A DNA stretch of 47,209 nucleotides, from positions 1 through 47,209 of the forward strand of contig JAIESQ010000018.1 in assembly GCA_019745975.1 (NCBI GenBank), read 5' to 3'. This DNA comes from Pirellulales bacterium (lineage in GTDB: Bacteria > Planctomycetota > Planctomycetia > Pirellulales > JAEUIK01). The notes beneath the pieces are model-generated. The model made no database searches, was not told where the DNA came from, and saw only the letters and a program-made list of their open reading frames with translations. A program made the position numbers and the translations under genes. Positions 21,812 to 30,130 of the stretch are shown one piece after another. Numbering within the stretch: position 1 is the first letter of the stretch; each line of letters starts with the position of its first letter.

Positions 21812-22906
21812 ATGATGGATTACCCTTTGTTCGTGCCGAGAGCACGCTGCCTGTCGCGGGCGCGGTGCCGTGTTGGCGTGGTCGTCGCTTGCGCCGTCGC
21901 GCTCGTCGCGACTAGCGGCGGCGCTATCCGCGTTGCTGCGGCAGATTGGCATGCGACGATCGCCGGAGCGCAGCAAAAATCGGTCAAGATCCACGGAGCC
22001 GGCGGGTTCCGCGGCCTCGAAGCGTATCAAAGCGGCATCTTGATTTCGGCCGAGGGTCACGTGCTCACGCTCTGGAGCTACGTGCTCGACACCGAAGACG
22101 TCAGCGTGACGCTCGACGACGGCCGCAAGTTCACCGCCAAACTGCTGGGGGCCGATCCCAAGCTGGAGATCGCGCTATTGAAAATCGACGCGGCCGACTT
22201 GTCCCACTTCGAATTGACGGAGGCCGCCGCGGCCAGCATCGGGCAACGCGTGTTGGCCCTGAGCAACGTGTTCGGGATCGCCACCGGCGAGGAGGCCGTC
22301 AGCGTGCAACATGGCCACGTCGCGGCCGCCACATCGCTGGCGGCGCATCGCGGGGTCTTCGAGAGCACCTATCGCGGCCCCGTCTACATTCTCGATGCCA
22401 TGACGAACAATCCCGGCTCGGCGGGCGGCGCGCTCGTGGCACTCGATGGCCGCTTGATAGGCTTGCTGGGCAAGGAACTGCGCGATAGCGCGCACAATGT
22501 CTGGCTCAACTACGCCATGCCAGTCTCGGCCATCGAGGAGACCGTTCGCCAAATGCTGGCCGGGCGATTCAAGCCTTCGACAGCGGACGAACCGGCGACA
22601 GCCGTGGCCAATAGCTGGAGTCTGGAAGCTTTGGGCGTTGTGCTGGTGCCCGACCTGGTACCGCGCACACCACCGTTCATCGATACGTTGCGCCGCGGCA
22701 GCCCGGCAGAACAAGCGGGGCTGCTCCCCGACGATCTGGTGCTTTACATCAACAACCGGCTCGTCCCGTCGGCGCAAGCGCTGCGCGCCGAGTTATCGCA
22801 AATCGACCAAGGGGACGAGCTCCGGTTGACCGTGATGCGCCACTCCGAGCTGATTGAAGTTACGCTGCGAGTTGGCGCCGCGCCGAGCCAGGGAGGTCAA
22901 CCTTGA
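21812..22906 (+). CDS. HtrA-fold pseudoprotease with PDZ domain (triad lost)
   Basis: 364 aa from the tandem ATGs at 21812/21815, with a signal-like hydrophobic segment at about 21-44. The trypsin-like fold aligns well with the preceding HtrA. However, the His position is Ser89 (VLTLWSYV instead of ALTNFHV), the Asp position is Glu119 (DPKLEIALLKI), and the nucleophile Ser is Ala204 (NNPGSAGGAL). A PDZ domain (about 272-355) with GSPAEQAGLLPDDLVLYIN is well preserved. The fold and PDZ are intact and there are no frameshifts, so this is a conserved non-catalytic protein rather than a decaying gene. It presumably binds peptides or regulates the active HtrA. No good ribosome-binding site is visible 5' of the start. 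Confidence 0.88.
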   Translation: MMDYPLFVPRARCLSRARCRVGVVVACAVALVATSGGAIRVAAADWHATIAGAQQKSVKIHGAGGFRGLEAYQSGILISAEGHVLTLWSYVLDTEDVSVTLDDGRKFTAKLLGADPKLEIALLKIDAADLSHFELTEAAAASIGQRVLALSNVFGIATGEEAVSVQHGHVAAATSLAAHRGVFESTYRGPVYILDAMTNNPGSAGGALVALDGRLIGLLGKELRDSAHNVWLNYAMPVSAIEETVRQMLAGRFKPSTADEPATAVANSWSLEALGVVLVPDLVPRTPPFIDTLRRGSPAEQAGLLPDDLVLYINNRLVPSAQALRAELSQIDQGDELRLTVMRHSELIEVTLRVGAAPSQGGQP

Positions 22907-24897
22907 GGGGAGTGACTACTCACAAACGACGTCGTGCGTTAGCGCGGCTGGCGACTTTGCTCACGCTGCTGGCTGGGAGTTCCGGCTGGGTGCTGGCAGA
23001 CGACAGTCTCGAAGAGCTCGAGCAAGCGGCGCTGGCCGCGGCGGTCGATCGCGTCGCCCCCAGCGTGGTGCGCATCGACACCGTGGGTGGGCGCGAGCGC
23101 GTCGGCGAAACGGCGGTTGGCCCTGGCCCCACGACGGGTCTGATCGTCAGCGAAGACGGTTTCATTGTGTCGAGCGCGTTTGGCTTCGCACAACAGCCGG
23201 CTTCGATTTTGGTAACGTTGCCCGATGGCGCGCGTGCTCGCGCGCGGCTGATCGCCGCCGATCGCAGTCGGCAGTTGGTGTTGCTGAAAGTCGACGGTGC
23301 GAAGAGGCTTCCCGTATCGGCGCCGGCTCCACTGGCCGACGTGCGAGTGGGCGCCTGGGCGATCGCCGTGGGGCGCACCTACGAAGCAGCGCGGCCGAAT
23401 GTCTCGATCGGCATCGTTAGCGCGCTGGGCCGTATCTGGGGTAAGGCCGTGCAGACCGACGCCAAGATCTCGCCCGTGAACTACGGTGGTCCGTTGGTCG
23501 ACGTGGCCGGCCGGGTGATCGGCATTCTGGTGCCGATGTCGCCGAGCGAGTCGGGCGAAGCGGCGGGGGTCGATTGGTACGACTCGGGGATTGGCTTCGC
23601 CGTGCCGCTCGAGCACGTGCTTAGCGTGTTGCCGCGGCTGCGAGCGGGCGAAACGCTCGAGCCCGGTGTATTAGGCGTGAATCTCGTCGAAGGGAGCATG
23701 TTCAGCCAGCCCGCGGAATTGGCCGCGGTGCGGCCGAACTCACCTGCCTACAAGGCCGGGCTGCAAGCGGGCGACCGCATCGTCGAGATTGACGGCACAT
23801 CGATCGAGCGGCAAACGCAGTTCAAGCGTCAGCTTTTGCCGCGTTATGCCGGCGACAAGGTGCGGCTCACGATCGCGCGCGGCGAGGAGCGCTTCGATCG
23901 CGAGATCGAGCTGATCGCCAAGCTCGAGCCCTATGCGCATCCGTTTCTGGGAGTGCTGCCGCGTCGCGATCCAGCGGCCGGTGATGCCGTCGCCGCCGGA
24001 GTGCGCGTGAGGTATGTCTTTGCGGAAAGCGCGGCGGCCAAGGCCGGAATCAAAGCGGGAGACGTTTTGGTAGGGCTCGCCGGAAAAGATGTGACCGACC
24101 TGGCGTCGGTGCGGTTGTTGTTGCAGCAGGTTGAGATCGGCCAGCAAGTCGAGGTTGCCGTTCGTCGCGGTGAAGAAACCTTGGAGTTGAAAGTCGAGCC
24201 TGTGGCGGTTTCGGATGCGGTGCCCGACGATCTGCCCCCCGCGCGCGAGCCGCGCCCGGCCTTTGTCGGCGAGCGACCGGCCACCGGCAAGTTTGCGCTG
24301 GAACTGCCCGAGCACGCCAACAAGGCGTCGGTCTTCGTTCCCGGCAACTACGATCCCGCGGTCGCCTACGGACTGCTCGTGTGGCTGCCGGCCTCGGCCG
24401 AAGACGCCGCGGCCGAAGCCCAGTTCGAGCGCTGGCAAGCGCAAGCCGAAGCGCTCGATCTGATTGTTCTCGTGCCACGCCCCGGGCAGCCGGCCGGTTG
24501 GGCGCAAAGCGATCTGGAGTTCATCGGCCACGCCATGGAGCGGCTCGTGGCCGATTATCGCATCGATCGAGCGCGCATCGCCGTCGGTGGAGCCGGCACC
24601 GGCGGCAGCGTGGCCTTCGTCGTCGCGTCCGCGCAGCGCCCGCTAGTGCGGGGCGTGATCGCCCTGGAAGCGCCGCCGGCCGGGCGCATGCCGGAGAACG
24701 AGCCCATCCATCCGCTGGCCATCTATTCGGCCAACAGCAAGGGGGCGACCAACGCGCGCGCGATCGAGGCGGGCGCCGAGCGCCTACGGGCGGCGCGGTT
24801 TCCGGTCACGCGGCGTGAGCTCGCCAAGCCAGAGGGCCTGAGCGACGACGAGCACGCACATCTGGAGCGCTGGCTCGATAGCCTCGACCGCTTCTAG
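22903..24897 (+). CDS. Pseudoprotease, two PDZ domains and hydrolase-like domain, all catalytic residues missing
   Basis: 664 aa from a TTG at 22903 (GGGAGG at 22891-22896, overlap TTGA with the upstream stop); a GTG at 22912 is the alternative. A signal peptide runs to about 32 (LLAGSSGWVLA). The trypsin-like domain (about 45-230) has Phe93 for His, Gln124 for Asp and Tyr194 for Ser (ISPVNYGGPL). Two PDZ domains follow at about 235-325 and 330-430. The last 190 residues resemble an alpha/beta hydrolase of the esterase/PHB-depolymerase type, but the nucleophile motif GxSxGG reads GAGTGG (Ser replaced by Gly). The protein keeps folds but not enzymes, which suggests a binding or sensing hub. 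It is the last gene of the + strand train. Confidence 0.85.
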   Translation: MRGVTTHKRRRALARLATLLTLLAGSSGWVLADDSLEELEQAALAAAVDRVAPSVVRIDTVGGRERVGETAVGPGPTTGLIVSEDGFIVSSAFGFAQQPASILVTLPDGARARARLIAADRSRQLVLLKVDGAKRLPVSAPAPLADVRVGAWAIAVGRTYEAARPNVSIGIVSALGRIWGKAVQTDAKISPVNYGGPLVDVAGRVIGILVPMSPSESGEAAGVDWYDSGIGFAVPLEHVLSVLPRLRAGETLEPGVLGVNLVEGSMFSQPAELAAVRPNSPAYKAGLQAGDRIVEIDGTSIERQTQFKRQLLPRYAGDKVRLTIARGEERFDREIELIAKLEPYAHPFLGVLPRRDPAAGDAVAAGVRVRYVFAESAAAKAGIKAGDVLVGLAGKDVTDLASVRLLLQQVEIGQQVEVAVRRGEETLELKVEPVAVSDAVPDDLPPAREPRPAFVGERPATGKFALELPEHANKASVFVPGNYDPAVAYGLLVWLPASAEDAAAEAQFERWQAQAEALDLIVLVPRPGQPAGWAQSDLEFIGHAMERLVADYRIDRARIAVGGAGTGGSVAFVVASAQRPLVRGVIALEAPPAGRMPENEPIHPLAIYSANSKGATNARAIEAGAERLRAARFPVTRRELAKPEGLSDDEHAHLERWLDSLDRF

Positions 24898-24930
24898 CGC
24901 GCGCCGCATCGAGGTCAATCGATTCGAGAA

Positions 24931-24995
24931 TTGTAGCCGGCCTCTGCGAGGCCGGTCCGGGGTCGCAGACCCCGGCCACAGAAGGCTCCAACGGG
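24931..24995. repeat. Dispersed palindromic repeat, 'GGCCTC' family
   Basis: The repeat TTGTAGCCGGCCTC... holds two hairpins, GGCCTCTGCGAGGCC and CCGGGGTCGCAGACCCCGG, followed by CACAGAAGGCTCCAACGGG. A related element, with the hairpins GGCCTCACCGAGGCC and CGGGGTCAGTGACCCCG and a similar CCAACGGG tail, lies inside the vWA gene at 45577-45685. It sits between the convergent ends of the + strand train and sufS and could act as a bidirectional terminator, though it has no T-tract. Confidence 0.75.
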
Positions 24996-24998
24996 TCG

Positions 24999-26309
24999 CT
25001 ACGCGCCACTCGGCTTCGCGCGGTCGCGGCGGCTGAACACACGCTGGCAATCTTCGAGCGCTGCGGCCAGCTTCTCGACTTCCGCCGGCGTGTTGTAGAA
25101 GTAGAAGCTGGCCCGGCACGACGCCGTCACGCCGAGCTTCTTGTGCAGCGGCATCGCGCAGTGGTGCCCTGCCCGCACGGCCACGCCGGCGCGATCGAGC
25201 AACTGCGCGATATCGTGCGCGTGAATGCGCTCGTGCACGAAGCTGACGATGCCAGCTTTGTGCGCGGGTTCTGGGCCAAGGAAGCGAATGCCGCCGATAT
25301 TGGCCAGCCGCTTGTGGGCCAACTCGGCGAGTTGGCGCTCGTACTGGCCGATGCGGTCGAGACCAACCTGGTTCAGATAATCGATCGCCGCTCCCAAACC
25401 AATCGCTGGCACGATCGGCGGCGTGCCCGCCTCGAACTTGGCGGGCAACTCGGCCGGCTCAAAGCCATCGGTGCGCACGCGGCTGATCATGCTACCTCCG
25501 CCCATGAAAGGGGGCATCGCATCCAAGAGTTCGCGCCGCCCATAAAGCACGCCGACGCCCGAGGGGCCGAGCATCTTGTGGCCACTGAAGGCCAGAAAGT
25601 CGCAGCCTAGCGCCTGCAGGTTGGTCACCTCGTGCGGCACGCTTTGCGCGGCGTCGACCAGCACTAGCGCTCCAGTGGCGTGGGCACGGCGAACAAGTTC
25701 GGCCACTGGGTTGATCGTTCCCAGCACGTTCGAAATGGCCGTCACGGCGACCAGCCGCGTGCGCGAGCCAAGCAAACGGTCGAACTCGTCGAGATCGAGC
25801 AAGCCGGCGGCTGTGATTGGCGCCCAACGGATCGTGCAGCCGCTGCGCTCGGCCAGTTGCTGCCAGGGAACGATGTTCGAGTGGTGCTCCATTTCGGTGA
25901 GCAGAATCTCGTCGCCGGCGCGCAGGTTGGCGTCGCCCCAACTGCGGGCGACCAGGTTAATGCTCTCGGTCGTACCGCGGGTGAAGATGATCTCCTCGCG
26001 GTGGGCAGCGCCGATAAAGGCCTGCACGCGGTCGCGGGCCTGCTCAAACAGATCGGTGCTGTGATCGCTCAGCCAATGGATGCCGCGATGCACGTTGGCG
26101 TACGAGTGCTCGTAAACGTCGACGATACACTGGATGACCTGCCGTGGGTGCTGCGTGCTGGCGGCGTTGTCGAGATAGACCAAGGGCGCCCCGCTCGGCG
26201 AGCTGGTCGCGAGGATCGGAAAATCGGCCCGCCAGCGCGAAGCATCGAAGTCCGCCCCGATTGGCGTCGGGACACCATCGCTCAGCGAGCTGACGTTTTG
26301 GGCGGACAT
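24999..26309 (-). CDS. sufS: Cysteine desulfurase SufS
   Basis: 436 aa from the ATG at 26309; the longer upstream frame has no family similarity. This is a PLP-dependent class-V aminotransferase that removes sulfur from cysteine for Fe-S cluster assembly. PLP lysine Lys245 lies in FSGHKMLGP, the active-site loop Cys398 in TASCRASFYFYNT, and the segments LVYLDNAASTQHP and AGHHCAMPL are typical of SufS. The start overlaps the 3' end of sufU by 28 bp, so the pair is co-transcribed and probably coupled. No sufB, sufC or sufD is present in the window. Confidence 0.95.
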   Translation of the reverse strand: MSAQNVSSLSDGVPTPIGADFDASRWRADFPILATSSPSGAPLVYLDNAASTQHPRQVIQCIVDVYEHSYANVHRGIHWLSDHSTDLFEQARDRVQAFIGAAHREEIIFTRGTTESINLVARSWGDANLRAGDEILLTEMEHHSNIVPWQQLAERSGCTIRWAPITAAGLLDLDEFDRLLGSRTRLVAVTAISNVLGTINPVAELVRRAHATGALVLVDAAQSVPHEVTNLQALGCDFLAFSGHKMLGPSGVGVLYGRRELLDAMPPFMGGGSMISRVRTDGFEPAELPAKFEAGTPPIVPAIGLGAAIDYLNQVGLDRIGQYERQLAELAHKRLANIGGIRFLGPEPAHKAGIVSFVHERIHAHDIAQLLDRAGVAVRAGHHCAMPLHKKLGVTASCRASFYFYNTPAEVEKLAAALEDCQRVFSRRDRAKPSGA

Positions 26310-26722
26310 GGCGCGGCGGCTTGATCCTGAGATGCTTTGGCGGCGGACGCCGGCGCGGCCAGCGCTCCTTGCAACACCCGCCAACATAGCAGACAGCACT
26401 TTTGTCGATTGGGAGTGAGCTTGGCGCCGAACAGGTCGAGCATTTGCTGGGCCGACATGGCGCGGGCTTCTTCGAGCGTGCGGCCGTCGAGGTGCTCGGT
26501 CAGCATCGAAGCGGCCGCCTGGCTGATGCAGCAGCCGTCGCCGTTGAACCAGGCCTCGCGAATGTGACCCTGCGCGTCGACATCCAGCTCCATGCGCACG
26601 ACGTCGCCGCACAGCGGGTTGTCGGCCTCGTGGGCGTGCGTTGCCCGGCCGCAACTACCGCGATGGTAGGGGCTTTCGTAGTGGTCGAGGATGCGTTCCT
26701 GATAGAGCTCGTCGTCGGCCAT
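26282..26722 (-). CDS. sufU: SufU-type Fe-S assembly / sulfur-acceptor protein
   Basis: 146 aa from the ATG at 26722. SufU accepts sulfur from SufS and relays it to cluster scaffolds. The three ligand Cys sites are present: NPLCGD, NGDGCCISQAAAS and RQKCCLLCWRVL. The N terminus DDELYQERILDHYESPYHRG is characteristic of the family. The C terminus (about 120-146) is Ala/Pro/Lys-rich and includes the stretch overlapping the sufS start. The promoter must lie in 26723-26925, shared with a divergent gene. Confidence 0.93.
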   Translation of the reverse strand: MADDELYQERILDHYESPYHRGSCGRATHAHEADNPLCGDVVRMELDVDAQGHIREAWFNGDGCCISQAAASMLTEHLDGRTLEEARAMSAQQMLDLFGAKLTPNRQKCCLLCWRVLQGALAAPASAAKASQDQAAAPCPPKTSAR

Positions 26723-26925
26723 CGGTCGTCGCGGAAGCGTCTTAAAGGGACGGAAATCGAGGCGCAAAGGGCACGGTAGTTTTGTCAGATAACGCTGACT
26801 TAAACATAGTTTATGGCACCAGTGGCCGGCGAACAAGGTTGCCTTGCCTGCCAGCTCAGGGAACCCGGGAAGGACCGACGGCGTCGAACCACTATAACCA
26901 AAAACGGCGCGGAGATTGCCCAACC

Positions 26926-28467
26926 TTGTGCCGCATCTACCTCGTGACCGCGACTGTCTTTGCCACAAGTGCGACTGGCCTGGCCAGCTCGCCCGGCGAC
27001 GCTGCCACGGCGGAAGTGCGCAAGCACGAGATCGTGCAGGCCGTGTGGCAGTTAGCCGTCGACGCCGCTGAATTCCGGGATTTTCGGCGCGTCGCCGGCG
27101 CGCTGGAATTCGTCGCGCTTTGGGAGAACACGCACCAGCAAGAGATCGCCAAGCGAAACCTGCCGTTTGTGCATCTCCTGTTGATGCAACCACGCGACGT
27201 GGAAACGCGCATCCGGTTCGCGCAGGAATTCTGGGGTTTCATCCCGCCGGCGATGGGGACTGGCTCGTTATCAGCGCGTCAGTTCTTGATCGAGTCACTG
27301 CCACTGACGAAGTCATCGAAACAACAACATGTGGTAAGCTCGCATATTCTAATGTATGCGTTGGCAGCCGGAGATTTGCAGGTCGCCCCCCAGGATATGG
27401 ATCGAATCATCGACGCCGCAGGAAGCGACTCTTGGGAGGCCGCCAACGCTCGTCGAGAACTGGCACGAGCATTCATTACCGTGCGCGAGTTCGACCGGGC
27501 CCGCGAGCTTCTGGAAGCGACGATCGACTCGCAGGCTCCGCGGGATGAAATCGGCCTGGCACGAGTGCAATTGGCCGGGGTTTTCGAGAGTCTGTCGGAC
27601 AATCAGCGGATGGTTGCGCAGCTCGAAGCTGTGGTGAAAATGGATGATACCCAGCTACCGCGGCTCGGCTACGCGAAGTCGGCCGCCAGCGAACTGCTTG
27701 GCAAATACTACTTGCGCACCGGTGACGCCGAGAGGGCACTGCAGCGTTTTAGCGAGTGGGTGCCGTGCCATGACTGCGGCACCTGCATACAGCAAGCGCA
27801 ATTTCGCAAGGACATGTACATCAGCGAGTGTCTGGTCGCTCTGGGACGTGACGACGAGGCACTGCGCGACCACCTGATGCCGCGACTGGGCGATTCCGCG
27901 ATCGCGGCTACAGACTATCGGATCGCGCCGTTGGTTGTGAAATGCTCTGAGGATCGCGGTGCCCTGCGGGACTTAATTCATCAAATGAATCGGATCTCCG
28001 ACGGCCCGAATTCGCCGGCCGGGGCTGTTCGACAGCTAGCATTGATTCGGCTTTGGAAGCAGCAGGGCAATCTCACGGAATTGATTGCCCAATTACGTTC
28101 TGACGGGCGCACCACCCCCGACCGACGCGAACCGGAACGACAATGGCAGGCTTTCGCGGCAGCCAAGGCCCTCGCCGAATTGGGTGGTATTGAGTTTCAC
28201 GAGCTAAGAGAGCGCTTCGAACGGCTGCGCGTGATCAGGCATAACCGCAATCCCGACCACTTTGCGGAAGTCAGCGGCCGGCTGTTTTGGACCCTATACG
28301 CGATTGGTTTGTCGCGCGCGCCTGATGCTCGCACCTATCTCCAGCAACTCGTCGATAAATCGCGCACCGAGCGGTTTGACCTTGGCCTGGGCATTTCCGT
28401 CGATTTCGTTGAATCGCTGCTATTGCTCGAGACGCCGAACACCTCGACTTTACAGAACCACGATTGA
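26926..28467 (+). CDS. Secreted helical-repeat (TPR-like) hypothetical protein
   Basis: The frame is open from 26782 (TTG) to 28467. I prefer a start at TTG 26926 (GGAG at 26911-26914), because it gives a signal-peptide-like start (RIYLVTATVFATSATGLASS) and leaves promoter space for divergent sufU. That gives 513 aa; from 26782 it would be 561. The body is an alpha-solenoid with TPR-like periodicity (for example EFDRARELLEATIDSQAPRD and LGKYYLRTGDAERALQRFSE). It contains a CxxCxxC motif (PCHDCGTCIQQ) that could bind metal or form disulfides. It is a lone gene; function not recognised. Base composition is slightly lower in GC than its neighbours. Confidence 0.7.
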   Translation: MCRIYLVTATVFATSATGLASSPGDAATAEVRKHEIVQAVWQLAVDAAEFRDFRRVAGALEFVALWENTHQQEIAKRNLPFVHLLLMQPRDVETRIRFAQEFWGFIPPAMGTGSLSARQFLIESLPLTKSSKQQHVVSSHILMYALAAGDLQVAPQDMDRIIDAAGSDSWEAANARRELARAFITVREFDRARELLEATIDSQAPRDEIGLARVQLAGVFESLSDNQRMVAQLEAVVKMDDTQLPRLGYAKSAASELLGKYYLRTGDAERALQRFSEWVPCHDCGTCIQQAQFRKDMYISECLVALGRDDEALRDHLMPRLGDSAIAATDYRIAPLVVKCSEDRGALRDLIHQMNRISDGPNSPAGAVRQLALIRLWKQQGNLTELIAQLRSDGRTTPDRREPERQWQAFAAAKALAELGGIEFHELRERFERLRVIRHNRNPDHFAEVSGRLFWTLYAIGLSRAPDARTYLQQLVDKSRTERFDLGLGISVDFVESLLLLETPNTSTLQNHD

Positions 28468-28518
28468 GATCCGTGCCGAAAACTCCACCAAAGCCACAAC
28501 CGGCCGAAGGATCGCCTC

Positions 28519-28833
28519 TCAGGTCAACTTCACCGCGGTGCCGTAGGCCAGCACTTCGGTGACGTTCAACGAGAACTCGGTGGCGTCGTAGCGCATGCCG
28601 ATGATGGCGTCGGCCCCCATCCGCGCCGCATTGTTGACCATCAGATCGAAGGCATGTCGGCGGGCCTCTTCGCAGACATCGGTGTACGACTGGATCTGTC
28701 CGCCGATGATCTGCTTGAGCCCACCCAAGAACTTCTGCGGAATGCTCGGCGCGCGGACGACGATCCCCCGCACGACGCCCAGGTACTCGCCGATCGGGCG
28801 GCCGCTGACCTCGTTGCCCGTGGTGACGATCAT
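28519..28833 (-). CDS. YbjQ/UPF0145 family protein
   Basis: 104 aa, complete and of family length. It starts MIVTTGNEVSGRPIGEYLGV and contains GGLKQIIGGQIQSYTDVCEE and NAARMGADAIIGMRYD, the hallmark segments of the YbjQ (UPF0145) family. Members form pentameric beta-barrel-like cytoplasmic proteins and are sometimes called heavy-metal-binding; the biochemical role is not settled. It lies 22 bp downstream of the flavin reductase start-to-stop unit on the same strand, so it is probably in the same transcript. Confidence 0.92.
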   Translation of the reverse strand: MIVTTGNEVSGRPIGEYLGVVRGIVVRAPSIPQKFLGGLKQIIGGQIQSYTDVCEEARRHAFDLMVNNAARMGADAIIGMRYDATEFSLNVTEVLAYGTAVKLT

Positions 28834-28855
28834 GGATGGCTCCTCGAAAAATCGC

Positions 28856-29335
28856 TCAGCCGAGCTTCTGGAACTGCCCGTAGTTTCCGGCGAAGTACAA
28901 CAGCGGCTCCCCTTCGTGGAACTCGCCGGCCACGATTTCGCCGACGAAGATATCGTGGTCGCCGCCGGGCAGGATCGCGCTCACGCGGCAATCGAGCCAG
29001 GCCAGAGAGTCACTGAGGATCGGCGCGCCGGTTTCGGCTGTCTTCAGCGATAGACCGCTAAAGTCTTTGGGGCCCGGCTTGGCAAACCGCGCGGAGACTT
29101 CTTGTTGTGTGCTGCGCAAGATGTTGACGGCATAGGTGCGCGAGGTCTTCAGCTTTTCGTAGCTGTGGGCGCGGTGGTCGATGGCCACCAGCACCAGCGG
29201 CGGATTGAGCGACAGCGAGGCGAAGGCGTTGGCCGTCAGCCCGCACAGCTCGTCGCCGGCCTTGGTGGTGATGACGGTGATGCCGGTGGCGAAGCGCCCC
29301 AGAATGTGGCGCTGGGTGGTCGTGTCGAAGGGCAT
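28856..29335 (-). CDS. Flavin reductase-like (FMN-binding split barrel) protein
   Basis: 159 aa from the ATG at 29335 (MPFDTTTQRHILGRFATGIT). The upstream frame extension runs through the dispersed repeat and is not part of the gene. FATGITVITTKAGDELCGLTANAFASLSLNPPLVLVAI is typical of the flavin reductase-like/HpaC family. These proteins bind FMN and reduce flavin with NAD(P)H, or supply it to a partner monooxygenase. No monooxygenase is nearby. Confidence 0.92.
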   Translation of the reverse strand: MPFDTTTQRHILGRFATGITVITTKAGDELCGLTANAFASLSLNPPLVLVAIDHRAHSYEKLKTSRTYAVNILRSTQQEVSARFAKPGPKDFSGLSLKTAETGAPILSDSLAWLDCRVSAILPGGDHDIFVGEIVAGEFHEGEPLLYFAGNYGQFQKLG

Positions 29336-29367
29336 GGGGAGTAGTGCTAGTGGTAAGCGGTTAGTGG

Positions 29368-29503
29368 CTAGAAGCGGTTTCAAAACCTGGTTTGGGTGCC
29401 ACTGCTGGCTTGCCCAGCAGTGCAAAGTTTGACACGGCACTGCTAGACGAGCTAGCAGTGGCACCCGACGTCGGTTCATCGCCGGTTTTGAAACCGCTTC
29501 TAG
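29368..29503. repeat. Nested palindromic element with REPIN core
   Basis: The outer arms are perfect 20-bp inverted repeats: CTAGAAGCGGTTTCAAAACC at 29368-29387 and GGTTTTGAAACCGCTTCTAG at 29484-29503. Inside is a 73-bp core (29394-29466) with two hairpins and GGGTGCCACTGCT / AGCAGTGGCACCC ends. The core is an inverted, near-identical copy of 15430-15502. The element sits between the flavin reductase and RNase HI genes and carries no coding region. Confidence 0.88.
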
Positions 29504-29513
29504 TAACCAAACA

Positions 29514-30023
29514 CTACAAGTACTGTTGGTAGGCCGCCACGGCCAACTCGTCGCAACGCTCGTTCTCCGGGTGGCCGTTGTGCCCGAGGATGGCAGTGTA
29601 CTTCAGCTTGTGCTGGGCGATCAGATGATCGAGTTCGCGCCACAGATCTTCGTTTTTCACGGGGGCCCAGCGTTGCCCCTCGCGGCGGCGCCAACCGTTG
29701 GTCTTCCACTTGGCCATCCACTCGGTGAGCCCCTTGCCGACGTAGACGCTGTCGGTCACCAGCTCGACATTCGCCGGGCGGGTGAGTGCTTCGAGTCCGC
29801 GCACCACCGCCGTGAGCTCCATGCGATTATTGGTGGAGACGGGCTCGCCGCCGGATTGGACGATTTCTTTGCCGCTGGCAGGGTGCCGCAGAATGAAGGC
29901 CCAGCCGCCGGGGCCAGGGTTGCCGCTGCACGCGCCATCGGTGAACAGAATCACCTCGGAGCGGGCGATGGTGTCGCCGCCGCTCGCCTTGCTGCCGACG
30001 GGGCTTGAACGTTTCGCCGCCAT
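29514..30023 (-). CDS. rnhA: Ribonuclease HI
   Basis: 169 aa from ATG at 30023. It cleaves the RNA strand of RNA-DNA hybrids. Catalytic residues are all present: Asp29 (FTDGACSGNPGPGGW), Glu69 (NNRMELTAV), Asp91 (VTDSVYVGKG), Asp158, and His148 in GHNGHPENERCDELA. The first 22 residues (Ser/Lys-rich) are extra relative to the core domain. The gene is intact and of normal length. Confidence 0.97.
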   Translation of the reverse strand: MAAKRSSPVGSKASGGDTIARSEVILFTDGACSGNPGPGGWAFILRHPASGKEIVQSGGEPVSTNNRMELTAVVRGLEALTRPANVELVTDSVYVGKGLTEWMAKWKTNGWRRREGQRWAPVKNEDLWRELDHLIAQHKLKYTAILGHNGHPENERCDELAVAAYQQYL

Positions 30024-30130
30024 ACTCGCCGCGCGGAGTGCATACGATCAAAGTGTTCTATCGGCCCCAGCATAGCGGCCGCTCGCGCCGCGGCAATGGG
30101 CGGTTCGACAAGGCGTCGCCCCGTCGCGCC

